A program made the position numbers and the translations under genes. Below the pieces are notes generated by a model. That model searched no databases. It saw nothing but the letters and a program-made list of their open reading frames with translations, and was not told where the DNA came from. A stretch of DNA of 16,673 nt. Origin: JBHJGU01 sp050331475. GTDB lineage: Bacteria > Pseudomonadota > Alphaproteobacteria > Caulobacterales > Maricaulaceae. Positions 1 to 6,702 of this stretch are shown here, piece after piece. Within the stretch, counting starts at the first letter, position 1. Each line of letters opens with the position of its first letter. The DNA lies in contig JBHJGU010000138.1 of NCBI GenBank assembly GCA_050331475.1, positions 1 to 16,673 on the forward strand, written 5' to 3'.

Positions 1-18
1 CCCCGGGGTGGGGGTGAT

Positions 19-435
19 TTAACTGTGGGCGTGGATTTGATTTTGCCCCCGCGTTTGGGGGGGGTGGTGGGCCGTCGGGCGGGGGGGGGCCACCACATTT
101 GAAATCGCCCGGAGCACGCCGTCTAAGTTCTCGTAAACATCAGAATTGCTCACCCGCAGAACTCGCCAGCCCAACCGAGCAAGACGACCATCGCGCCGGC
201 GATCATACGCGATCTCATGACGCTGACAGTGCGTGGCGCCATCGACTTCGATAACGAGGCGCGCCCCGATACAAGCGAAGTCCGCGACGTAAGGTCCGAT
301 TGGATGTTGCCGACGAAATCGCAAACCCAACAGCGCTCTGCGGCGCAAGTGGGACCACAAGACTGTCTCCGCGTTGGTCAATCTACGACGTAGAGATTTC
401 GCTAGCGACTGTGCGCGACGGTCGCTCTCACGCAT
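19..435 (-). CDS. DUF559 endonuclease-fold protein (VSR-like)
   Basis: A 138-residue protein with the DUF559 signature. It has an N-terminal helix of the 'T-x-x-E-x-x-LW-x-x-LR-R' type (residues 20-33), then RFRRQHPIGPYVADF (39-53), then LVIEVDG (60-66). Asp52, Glu63 and Asp65 are placed like the acidic residues of a PD-(D/E)XK/VSR-type nuclease core, and the domain closes with 'WRVLRVSNSDVYENLDGVL' (90-108). Family members are usually about 110-130 residues. The tail after residue 111 is low-complexity (Pro, His, Gln) and is encoded by G-rich DNA (57-89), so its frame may not be conserved. The ATG at 435 is preceded on the minus strand by GGAGGGGG, which is the end of a REP-like repeat. Nuclease activity is inferred from fold only. 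No methyltransferase or other restriction partner is visible, so a restriction role is unsupported. Confidence 0.85.
   Translation of the reverse strand: MRESDRRAQSLAKSLRRRLTNAETVLWSHLRRRALLGLRFRRQHPIGPYVADFACIGARLVIEVDGATHCQRHEIAYDRRRDGRLARLGWRVLRVSNSDVYENLDGVLRAISNVVAPPRPTAHHPPQTRGQNQIHAHS
57..89 (+). other. Predicted G-quadruplex motif and homopolymer G tracts
   Basis: Four G runs on the plus strand lie at 57-64 (G8), 69-71, 77-79 and 81-89 (G9), with loops of 4, 5 and 1 bases. This fits the G3+N1-7 quadruplex pattern. It lies in the template for the poorly conserved C-terminal tail of the DUF559 gene. The G8 and G9 tracts are also slippage-prone and would change only the tail of that protein. 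Folding is a prediction from pattern. Confidence 0.5.
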
Positions 436-438
436 TGG

Positions 439-554
439 CCCCCTCCGTCAGCTGCGCTGACACCTCCCCCGCACGCGGGGGAGGAAAACTGCGCGTCGCC
501 ATGGGATATCCTCCCCCGTTCACGGGGGAGGTGGTCCGAAGGACCGGAGGGGGG
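439..554. repeat. Paired inverted REP-like palindromic element
   Basis: Two similar units face each other. The left unit (439-485) runs CCCCCTCC, then hairpin GTCAGC-TGC-GCTGAC (447-461), then hairpin CCTCCCCCG-CACG-CGGGGGAGG (463-484). The right unit, read on the minus strand, has the same order: hairpin CCTCCCCCG-TTCA-CGGGGGAGG (510-531), hairpin GGTCC-GAA-GGACC (533-545) and GGAGGGGG (546-553). About 24 unique bases separate them. The G/C-rich stems are conserved while the inner small hairpin differs in sequence but not in form, as expected of REP/BIME-type elements. It fills the gap between the DUF559 start and the thiolase stop, and may also act as a terminator or mRNA-stabilising structure for the thiolase operon. 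Confidence 0.75.
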
Positions 555-568
555 ACCGGCGCCAAGCC

Positions 569-1774
569 TCAAACCCGTTCGATGATTGTGGCGGTGCCCA
601 TGCCGCCGCCCACGCACAGGGTGGCGAGCGCGGTTTCCTTGCCCGACCGCTCCAACTCATCGAGCACGGTGCCCAGGATCATCGCGCCCGTCGCGCCTAA
701 CGGATGGCCCATGGCGATCGCGCCGCCGCAGACATTCATCTTGTCGTGAGGGATGTCGAAGGCCTGCATCAGCCGCAACACCACCGAAGCGAAGGCTTCG
801 TTCAGCTCATAGAGGTCCACGTCAGAGGCCGCCATGCCCGCCTTCTTCAGCGCCTTCTCGGTCACGGTGACCGGGCCGGTGAGCATGATGGTTGGCTCAG
901 ACCCGATCGACGCCATGGCGCGGATGCGCGCGCGCGGCTTCAACCCCGCCCGTTCGCCGGCCTCCTTGGAGCCCACGAGCACCGCCGCCGCCCCGTCCAC
1001 AATGCCGCTCGAGTTGCCGGCGTGGTGGACGAAATTGATGTATTCGAGCTCCGGATAGCGTTGGATCGCCACGCTATCCAGGCCCGCAAATTCCGCGAGC
1101 GCTTTGAACGACGGGGCCAGCGCGCCCAAAGACTGCATGTCGGTCTGCGGACGCATATGCTCGTCATGGTCCAGCTGGGTGAGGCCGAGCTGGTTTTTCA
1201 CCGGCACGACCGAGTTCTTAAACCGCTGCTCTTGCCAAGAGCGCTCTGCGCGCTTCTGGCTCTCCACCGCATAAGCGTCCACGTCATCGCGGCTAAAGCC
1301 GTATTTGGTGGCGATCAAGTCCGCGGAAACGCCTTGGGGAACCATGTAATGGTCAAAGGCGAGTTCGGGGTCAGCCACCAGCGCCCCGCCGTCCGAGCCC
1401 ATGGGCACCCGGCTCATGGCTTCCACTCCGCCGCCAATGGCGAAATCCGCCTCCCCGGACATCACCTTCGCGGCGGCCATATTGGTGGCTTCTAGGCCGG
1501 ACGCGCAGAAGCGGTTGATCTGCACCCCGCCTGTGCTCTCCGCGTAATTGGCGTTGATCACGCTGGCGCGGGCGATATTGGCGCCTTGCTCGCCCACCGG
1601 CGAAACGCAGCCATAAACCACGTCGTCCACCAGGCTAGTGTCCAGCTCATTGCGATCGCGGATCGCTTCGAGCACCTGGGTGCCCAATTGCAGGGCGGTG
1701 ATTTCGTTGAGCGCGCCGTTTTTCTTTTTGCCGCGCGGGGTGCGCACCGCGTCGTAAATGTAAGCGTCGGCCAT
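569..1774 (-). CDS. Thiolase (acetyl-CoA C-acyltransferase family)
   Basis: A 401-residue thiolase, the normal family length. The nucleophilic cysteine is Cys90 in 'INRFCASGLEA'. The CoA-binding loop 'HHAGNSSGIVDGAAA' is at 250-264, the NEAF motif at 325-328, the catalytic histidine His357 in 'GGAIAMGHPLGATGA', and the second catalytic cysteine Cys387 in 'LCVGGGMG'. All catalytic residues are present. The enzyme cleaves 3-ketoacyl-CoA with CoA (or condenses acetyl-CoA), and is cytosolic. It is the last gene of the leftward operon, 38 bases after the glutathione S-transferase gene, with AGGAGA upstream of its ATG. The acyl-CoA dehydrogenases in the same operon suggest a FadA-like degradative role rather than a biosynthetic AtoB/PhaA role. 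Chain-length preference cannot be read from the sequence. Confidence 0.93.
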   Translation of the reverse strand: MADAYIYDAVRTPRGKKKNGALNEITALQLGTQVLEAIRDRNELDTSLVDDVVYGCVSPVGEQGANIARASVINANYAESTGGVQINRFCASGLEATNMAAAKVMSGEADFAIGGGVEAMSRVPMGSDGGALVADPELAFDHYMVPQGVSADLIATKYGFSRDDVDAYAVESQKRAERSWQEQRFKNSVVPVKNQLGLTQLDHDEHMRPQTDMQSLGALAPSFKALAEFAGLDSVAIQRYPELEYINFVHHAGNSSGIVDGAAAVLVGSKEAGERAGLKPRARIRAMASIGSEPTIMLTGPVTVTEKALKKAGMAASDVDLYELNEAFASVVLRLMQAFDIPHDKMNVCGGAIAMGHPLGATGAMILGTVLDELERSGKETALATLCVGGGMGTATIIERV

Positions 1775-1812
1775 GGGGCGGTCTCCTCTTCAGTCGCGTT
1801 TCGCCGCGACGG

Positions 1813-2448
1813 TTAGGGTTTGGCGGGGCTCAGGTCGATCCTGGGCAACAGCTCATAAGGCGGGGTCCAACCAGGCAGGCTTTGCACCCGCGCACGCCAG
1901 GCTTGCAGGTTGGGATAGGCGTCGAAATCGACCGGCACTTCGTCGCGGTAGAACATGTAGCCGGCCAGGCTGAAATCCGCGATCGACGCCCGGTCGAGCG
2001 CCACCCACTGCCGGCCGTCTAGATGCCGATCGACAACGCCGAAGGCGGCTTCGGCGCGCTGCTGATAGGTGTCCACCGCCGCGTCCGACCGACCCATAAA
2101 GGTTTTCATGAAGCGCAGCGGACCAATCAGGCTGGAAAACTTGTGATTGTCGAACAAAATCCAGCGAAGCACTTCACGTCGCTCGGCGTTGTCCGCCCAA
2201 CCATAAAGATCGAATTGCTCGCTGAGATAATCCAAGATCACGCCGGACTGACCTAAGACTACATCGCCATGCTTGAGCGCGGGCACTTCGCCGGTTTCAT
2301 TGATCGCTAAATAGTCAGGCGTTTTGTTCTCACCCGCCAACATATCGACCTTAACACAGGTCCAGTCCGCGCCGCAGGCCTGCAGCATCAGCGCAACCTT
2401 GTAAACATTGCCCGACTGGGCGAAGCCGTAGAGCTTGTAGTCCGCCAT
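1813..2448 (-). CDS. Glutathione S-transferase family protein
   Basis: A 211-residue protein with the two-domain GST layout. The N-terminal thioredoxin-like domain (about 1-78) has 'SGNVYKVAL' (12-20), the cis-proline motif 'GEVPAL' (53-58, Pro56) and the glutathione gamma-glutamyl contact pair Gln67-Ser68 in 'LGQSGVILDYL'. The C-terminal helical domain carries the conserved N-capping box 'SIADFSLAGY'. Ser12 is the likely thiol-activating residue in place of Tyr. The ATG has GGAG 7 bases upstream. It sits between a thiolase and an acyl-CoA dehydrogenase gene with gaps of only 38 and 21 bases, so it is probably co-transcribed. Substrate is unknown; glutathione conjugation, peroxide reduction or an isomerase-type role in lipid breakdown are all possible. 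Confidence 0.9.
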   Translation of the reverse strand: MADYKLYGFAQSGNVYKVALMLQACGADWTCVKVDMLAGENKTPDYLAINETGEVPALKHGDVVLGQSGVILDYLSEQFDLYGWADNAERREVLRWILFDNHKFSSLIGPLRFMKTFMGRSDAAVDTYQQRAEAAFGVVDRHLDGRQWVALDRASIADFSLAGYMFYRDEVPVDFDAYPNLQAWRARVQSLPGWTPPYELLPRIDLSPAKP

Positions 2449-2469
2449 TATCGACTCCGTGGGGCTTGA

Positions 2470-3633
2470 TTAAAGGGTTCGTGCGATTAAGAGTTTCATG
2501 ATCTCATTGGTCCCGCCGTAAATCCGCTGGACCCGCGCGTCGCGCCACATGCGCGCGATCGGATATTCGTTCATGTAGCCATAGCCGCCGTGCAGTTGCA
2601 CGCATTGGTCAATGATTTTATTCTGTAAATCCGTCACCCAATACTTGGCCATGGACGCGGTTGCGCTGTCCAGCTCGCCTTTGATCAGCCGTTCGAGACA
2701 ATGCTGGGTAAAGACCTTGGCGATGGTCGCTTCGGATTTGCATTCCGCCAAAGTGAACTGCGTGTTTTGGAAATCGATGATCTTCTTGCCGAACGCGCCG
2801 CGTTCTTTGACATAGTCGATCGTGAGGCTCAGCGCGTATTCGATCGCCGCCATGCCTTGGAGCGCGATTTGCAGCCGCTCTTGGGGCAATTGCTCCATAA
2901 GCTGGTAAAAGCCGCGGCCGGCGTCGCCGCCCAACAAGGCGTCTGCGGGCACAAACACGTCGTCGAAGAACAGCTCTGAAGTGTCCTGGCCCTTCAGCCC
3001 GACCTTGTCGAGATTGCGGCCCCGGCGAAAACCCTCCACTTGGTCGGTCTCAACGAGCATCAGCGAGGTGCCTTTCGCGCCGGCGCTGGGGTCCGTCTTA
3101 GCCACCACAATGATGAAATTCGCCTGCTGGCCATTGATGATGAAGGTTTTTGAGCCGTTTAACCGATAGCCATTGCCGTCCTTCAGCGCGGTGGTTTTCA
3201 CGCCTTGAAGGTCAGACCCTGCGCCGGGCTCGGTCATGGCGATGGCGCCGATCAAGTCGCCGGCGACCATGCGCGGCAGATACCGTTCTTTCTGCTCGTC
3301 CGTACCGTAATGCCAGAGATAGGGGGCCACGATCGAGTGGTGCAGCGGCGCGCCCCATGCCTCGATCCCGCGCCCAGAGAGGGCGGCGATAAAGGCCGCG
3401 TCGAACCGGTAATCCGCACCCGCCCCGCCATAGGCTTCGGGGCAGGAGGGGACGAGCAAGCCCGCCTCCCCTGCTTGGGTCCAAAGCGCGCGGTCCACTT
3501 GGCCGTCCTCTTCCCATCGCTCCACATGGGGCGCGACTTCGGCCTCGACGAAACTCGCCAGACTATCGGTATAGAGCGCGAGGTCTTCGTCCTCGAGAAA
3601 CGCCGGCGTGGGGACGTTGAGCGCGGTGTCCAT
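2470..3633 (-). CDS. Acyl-CoA dehydrogenase, LCAD-like
   Basis: A 387-residue FAD enzyme that oxidises acyl-CoA to trans-2-enoyl-CoA. The flavin/substrate motif 'AMTEPGAGSDL' is at 132-142, 'GSKTFIINGQQA' at 160-171, and the C-terminal motif 'QLHGGYGYMNEYPIARM' at 346-362. In many acyl-CoA dehydrogenases the catalytic Glu lies in IYEGTNE; here that segment reads IYGGTNEIM (371-379). As in mammalian long-chain and isovaleryl-CoA dehydrogenases, the base is instead expected on helix G, and Glu265 in 'GMAAIEYAL' is at that place. The enzyme therefore looks active and LCAD-like. GGGAGG lies 6 bases upstream of the ATG. It is 12 bases downstream of the FadE5-type gene and belongs to the same transcript. 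The electron acceptor (ETF) is not encoded in the window. Confidence 0.92.
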   Translation of the reverse strand: MDTALNVPTPAFLEDEDLALYTDSLASFVEAEVAPHVERWEEDGQVDRALWTQAGEAGLLVPSCPEAYGGAGADYRFDAAFIAALSGRGIEAWGAPLHHSIVAPYLWHYGTDEQKERYLPRMVAGDLIGAIAMTEPGAGSDLQGVKTTALKDGNGYRLNGSKTFIINGQQANFIIVVAKTDPSAGAKGTSLMLVETDQVEGFRRGRNLDKVGLKGQDTSELFFDDVFVPADALLGGDAGRGFYQLMEQLPQERLQIALQGMAAIEYALSLTIDYVKERGAFGKKIIDFQNTQFTLAECKSEATIAKVFTQHCLERLIKGELDSATASMAKYWVTDLQNKIIDQCVQLHGGYGYMNEYPIARMWRDARVQRIYGGTNEIMKLLIARTL

Positions 3634-3645
3634 GCTCGCCTCCCT

Positions 3646-5469
3646 CTAAAACGCGTCCGCTTCGAGGCCCATCATCGCCTCGGCGCCGGACTGGACTTTG
3701 GCGAGGTGGGCGGCGGTTTCCGGCAAAATGCGGTCGACGAAATATCGACCCGTCTTAATCTTGTTGGCGAAGAAATTGCCCGCGTCATAGCCGGCTTGGC
3801 CGTAATAGACGCCGTCGTCTTCGACGCCGAGTTTTTCATACGCGGTTTTCGCCATCAGCGCCCACATATAGGCGAAGCTCGTCAAGCCGAAGAGTTGCAG
3901 ATAATCATGGCTCGACGCGCCGGCGTTGTCGAAATTCTTCAGCCCGTTTTCCATCAACCAGTTGGTGGCGGTCTGTAGCCGTTCCTTCGCTGTGCGTAGG
4001 CCCTCGATGAACGGCTTAAGCTGGCGATCCTCTTCATGGCCCGCAATAAAGCCGTCCAACTCGCCGAAGAAGCCGAACACGGCCCGGCCGCCATTGGCGG
4101 CGAGCTTGCGCCCCACCAGGTCGAGCGCTTGGACCCCGTTGGTGCCCTCATAGATCATGGCGATCCGGCAATCGCGCAGGAATTGGGAGATGCCCCATTC
4201 CTCAGTGAAGCCCGAGCCGCCATGGACTTGCATAGCGTTGGACACATTGAGGAAGCCGCGATCGGTCAGGAACGCTTTGATGATCGGGGTCAGCAAAGCC
4301 ATGTAATCGCCGGCCTTTTCGCGAACCTTGTCGTCCGGTGACTTATGCAGAAGATCGCCGTAAAGCCCGGTCCAGTACAAGAACGCCCGTGCGCCTTCGT
4401 TAAACGCCTTTTGGTCGAGCAGCATGCGGCGCACATCAGGGTGCACGATAATCGGGTCCGCAGGGCCGTTGGCGTTTTTCGGACCGGTCAGCGAGCGGCC
4501 TTGGATACGGTCTTTCGCAAAGGCGACGGCGTTTTGGTAGGCCACTTCGGATTGAGCGAGCCCTTGCAGGCCAACACCCAACCGCGCCTCGTTCATCATC
4601 ACGAACATGGTGCGCATGCCCTTGTGCGGCTCGCCCACCAAGAACCCGGTCGCCTCGTCGTAATTCATCACGCAGGTGGCGTTGCCGTGAATGCCCATCT
4701 TCTCTTCAAGACCGCCGCAGACCGCAGCGTTGCGCGCGCCGGGGGAGCCGTCCGCGTTGAGCAGGAATTTCGGAACGATGAACAGCGACACGCCCTTAAT
4801 ACCTTCGGGCGCGCCCTCGATCCGAGCCAACACCAGATGGATGATGTTGTCGGTGAAGTCGTTTTCCCCACCGGAAATCCAGATTTTCTGACCGGTGATT
4901 TTGTAGCTGCCGTCGTCCTGGGGAACGGCTTTGGTTTTCATCAAGCCCAGGTCCGTGCCGCAATGGGGCTCGGTCAGGTTCATGGTGCCCGCCCATTCGC
5001 CCGTCGCGAGCTTGGGCAAATAGGTCTCTTTCTGCTCTTGGCTGCCGCCGGCCAAAATCGCGGAATAGGCCCCGTGGGTCAGCCCCGGATACATAGCGAA
5101 CGCCATATTGGCCGAGGACATCATCTCATTGACCGCTAGGTTAAGCACGTGCGGCAAGCCTTGACCGCCAAATTCGGGCTCGGCCGCGAGCGCCGCCCAG
5201 CCATTCTCCACCAAGCTCTTATAAGCGTCTGAAAAACCCGGCGGGGTGGTGACCGAGCCGTCCTCATGGCGGGTGACGCCGTGCTTGTCGCCCACGGTGT
5301 TGAGCGGGAACAATTCGTTTTCGGTGAATTTGGCGCCTTCTTCGAGAATGGCGTCGATCACATCAGCGGGCGCGTCGGCGAAGCCCGGCAGGTTGGAGTA
5401 TTTCTCAATACCCAAAACGTCGTGCAGCAAAAAGCGCATGTCTTGGAGGGGGGCGCGATAGTTCGGCAT
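3646..5469 (-). CDS. FadE5-type long acyl-CoA dehydrogenase
   Basis: A 607-residue acyl-CoA dehydrogenase of the long (~600 residue) type, which has an N-terminal extension starting 'MPNYRAPLQDMRFLLHDVL' and an extra C-terminal helical domain (about 455-607). The core motifs are 'MNLTEPHCGTDLG' (163-175), 'ITGQKIWISGGEND' (191-204), 'VHGGSGFTEEW' (415-425) and 'IYEGTNGVQALDL' (439-451), with Glu441 as the catalytic base. These enzymes oxidise medium- to long-chain acyl-CoA in the cytosol. The open frame extends 27 codons upstream, but the family N-terminus begins at MPNYRAP and AAGGAA sits about 10 bases before that ATG, so 5469 is chosen. It follows the merR-type gene by 61 bases and precedes a second, LCAD-like dehydrogenase by 12, implying division of labour by chain length or branching. 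Confidence 0.93.
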   Translation of the reverse strand: MPNYRAPLQDMRFLLHDVLGIEKYSNLPGFADAPADVIDAILEEGAKFTENELFPLNTVGDKHGVTRHEDGSVTTPPGFSDAYKSLVENGWAALAAEPEFGGQGLPHVLNLAVNEMMSSANMAFAMYPGLTHGAYSAILAGGSQEQKETYLPKLATGEWAGTMNLTEPHCGTDLGLMKTKAVPQDDGSYKITGQKIWISGGENDFTDNIIHLVLARIEGAPEGIKGVSLFIVPKFLLNADGSPGARNAAVCGGLEEKMGIHGNATCVMNYDEATGFLVGEPHKGMRTMFVMMNEARLGVGLQGLAQSEVAYQNAVAFAKDRIQGRSLTGPKNANGPADPIIVHPDVRRMLLDQKAFNEGARAFLYWTGLYGDLLHKSPDDKVREKAGDYMALLTPIIKAFLTDRGFLNVSNAMQVHGGSGFTEEWGISQFLRDCRIAMIYEGTNGVQALDLVGRKLAANGGRAVFGFFGELDGFIAGHEEDRQLKPFIEGLRTAKERLQTATNWLMENGLKNFDNAGASSHDYLQLFGLTSFAYMWALMAKTAYEKLGVEDDGVYYGQAGYDAGNFFANKIKTGRYFVDRILPETAAHLAKVQSGAEAMMGLEADAF

Positions 5470-5530
5470 GGGGCGTTCCTTCACAAAGTCCGGTCTTCGG
5501 CCGGTTCGAGAAAACGATACACGAGCCGGC

Positions 5531-6001
5531 TCATTCCGCAGCCCCCGCATCGATCAATCGTGCGCGGGCGAGCGCTTCAAATGCGGCCGCCGATTTTTTC
5601 AGATGCTCAGGCGGCTCGCGTTGCTCGAGCCGCGCATCAAGCCAGTCACAGCCAGCCTCCAGCTCGGCGATGGCGGCGTCGATGTCATCGCGTTGCTCGC
5701 GAAGCGCTTGAATACGGTCGAGAAAGCGGGACTTCACCCGCGCCAACTCATCGTGCCGACCCGGGTCGAGCGCCCGCACGTCGAGCATTTCCTTAATATC
5801 GTCGAGCGAAAAACCAACCCGTTTGCCGCGCAGGATCAAGAACAATCGCGCCCGATCCTCTTGCGAATAGACCCGCGTCTGGCCCGAGCGGTGTGGGGCC
5901 AACAGCCCCTTATCCTCGTAAAACCGCAAAGCGCGCGCGGTCACGCCGAATTCGTCGACGAGGTCGCGGATCGAAAAAGCGGTGCGCAATGGAGCGGTCA
6001 T
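5531..6001 (-). CDS. MerR-family transcriptional regulator
   Basis: A 156-residue regulator. The N-terminal winged helix-turn-helix (about 9-78) includes 'FSIRDLVDEFGVTARALRFYEDKGLL' split over residues 9-34, with the MerR hallmark 'R-FYE-KGLL', then 'RVYSQEDRARL' and 'GFSLDDIKEML'. A long helix (about 85-125) should form the antiparallel dimer coiled coil. There is a single cysteine (Cys118), so it is not a metal sensor of the classical type. The open frame extends about 80 codons upstream but would cross the divergent promoter region; the family N-terminus begins at MTAPLRT, hence 6001. It heads the acyl-CoA dehydrogenase operon, and a perfect palindrome lies 20 bases upstream. By analogy with LiuR-type MerR regulators of acyl-CoA degradation, it probably controls this operon with a CoA-ester ligand; this is inference. 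Confidence 0.9.
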   Translation of the reverse strand: MTAPLRTAFSIRDLVDEFGVTARALRFYEDKGLLAPHRSGQTRVYSQEDRARLFLILRGKRVGFSLDDIKEMLDVRALDPGRHDELARVKSRFLDRIQALREQRDDIDAAIAELEAGCDWLDARLEQREPPEHLKKSAAAFEALARARLIDAGAAE

Positions 6002-6020
6002 GACGCGGGCGTAATTTACG

Positions 6021-6036
6021 TTGACGTGAACGTCAA
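6021..6036. promoter_or_regulatory. Putative MerR-type operator, perfect palindrome
   Basis: TTGACGT-GA-ACGTCAA is an exact inverted repeat with 7-base arms and a 2-base spacer, 20 bases upstream of the regulator start and 75 bases upstream of the divergent gene at 6111. On the minus strand it contains TTGACG, usable as a -35 element, so binding here would cover the operon promoter. Its form resembles what I recall of LiuR-class sites. The link to this particular regulator is inferred from position. Confidence 0.6.
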
Positions 6037-6110
6037 GCACTTTCCGAATCGCCGAAGGCTTGCCGTCTGGGCCGGCCTCCGCCAGGGTTTGACGGCTTAG
6101 GGGAGACACC

Positions 6111-6656
6111 ATGATCCAGTTTATTCGTTCGATCGCCTTAGCGGCCGCGGTTCTCATCGCGGGCGCCCAAACGGGTTTAGCCCAAGACCAAGCCCCTGCG
6201 ACCCCGACCGCCGACCCAGCCGATGTGGCCAGCTTGGACGCCATCATGGCGGCGGTTTACAACGTGATATCCGGCCCCGCCGGCGCACCGCGCGATTGGG
6301 ACCGGTTTCGCTCGCTGTTCGCGCCGGGCGCGCGGCTCATCCCGGTGGGCGGCGGCGTGGACGCACCCGCGCGGGCGGCCGTAAGCGATGTGGACGGTTA
6401 CGTCGCCCGCGCGTCCAGCGCCTTTGAGACCCAAGCATTCTACGAGGTCGAGATCGCACGAACCGTGGAGCGTTACGGGCCCATCGCCCACGCGTTTTCC
6501 ACCTATGAAGCGCGGCGGGAGCCCGAGGGCGTGCCCTTTGTCCGCGGGATCAATTCGTTCCAACTACTCAATGACGGTGAACGCTGGTGGGTGGTGACGA
6601 TCTATTGGCGTGCGGAGACCGAGGCGAACCCGATCCCCGAGCGATATTTGCCGTGA
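6111..6656 (+). CDS. Exported NTF2/SnoaL-like protein
   Basis: A 181-residue protein. Residues 1-24 form a signal peptide: basic start, hydrophobic 'IALAAAVLIAGA', and probable cleavage after GLA. After a Pro/Ala linker, residues about 40-175 have the pattern of the cystatin-like alpha+beta NTF2/SnoaL fold: 'LDAIMAAVYNVISG', 'DWDRFRSLFAPGARLIPVG', a middle helix, then strands ending 'GERWWVVTIYWRAE'. The ATG is preceded by GGGGAG. No catalytic residues can be assigned; the family includes enzymes, ligand carriers and many proteins of unknown role. It is divergent from the MerR-led operon with 109 bases between starts, so the palindrome at 6021 might control both sides. Most likely a periplasmic protein of unknown function. 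Confidence 0.8.
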   Translation: MIQFIRSIALAAAVLIAGAQTGLAQDQAPATPTADPADVASLDAIMAAVYNVISGPAGAPRDWDRFRSLFAPGARLIPVGGGVDAPARAAVSDVDGYVARASSAFETQAFYEVEIARTVERYGPIAHAFSTYEARREPEGVPFVRGINSFQLLNDGERWWVVTIYWRAETEANPIPERYLP

Positions 6657-6666
6657 GTTGAGCGAA

Positions 6667-6691
6667 CGGCGGGGCGCGATCAACCCCGCCG
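6667..6691. terminator. Possible bidirectional hairpin between convergent genes
   Basis: CGGCGGGG (6667-6674) pairs with CCCCGCCG (6684-6691) around a 9-base loop, in the 46-base gap between the convergent stops at 6656 and 6703. There is no clear T tract on either side, so Rho-independent termination is uncertain. The position is right for a shared terminator. Confidence 0.4.
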
Positions 6692-6702
6692 CTCCCCACA
6701 CC

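Noticed and set aside
463..531. Possible CRISPR-like repeats (CCTCCCCCG...CGGGGGAGG twice)
   Set aside because: There are only two copies, in inverted arrangement with differing loops and no regular spacers. This is a REP-type pair.
704..1495. Long plus-strand open frame (263 codons) across the thiolase gene
   Set aside because: It is antisense to a thiolase with all catalytic motifs, is rich in Arg and His as expected of a GC-rich shadow frame, and has no family resemblance.
2503..2529. Loss of the catalytic Glu in the second acyl-CoA dehydrogenase (IYGGTNE instead of IYEGTNE)
   Set aside because: In LCAD and isovaleryl-CoA dehydrogenase types the base is on helix G, and Glu265 is present there, so the enzyme is not degenerate.
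3205..3978. Plus-strand open frame spanning the junction of the two acyl-CoA dehydrogenase genes
   Set aside because: It covers the antisense of two conserved genes and their ribosome-binding site; nothing recognisable.
4345..5139. Plus-strand open frame of 264 codons inside the long acyl-CoA dehydrogenase gene
   Set aside because: It is antisense to a conserved enzyme, has shadow-like composition, and shows no recognisable domain.
5490..5504. Short hairpin between the merR-type gene and the acyl-CoA dehydrogenase gene as a terminator
   Set aside because: The stem is at most six pairs with a wobble and there is no T tract. Too weak to call a terminator or attenuator.
3646..5550. Longer start for the FadE5-type dehydrogenase at 5550
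   Set aside because: The extra 27 residues overlap the 3' end of the merR-type gene and do not match the family. MPNYRAP at 5469 has a good ribosome-binding site.
5531..6247. Longer start for the MerR regulator at 6247
   Set aside because: The extension would run through the palindrome and the divergent gene's signal-peptide region, and lies outside the MerR domain.
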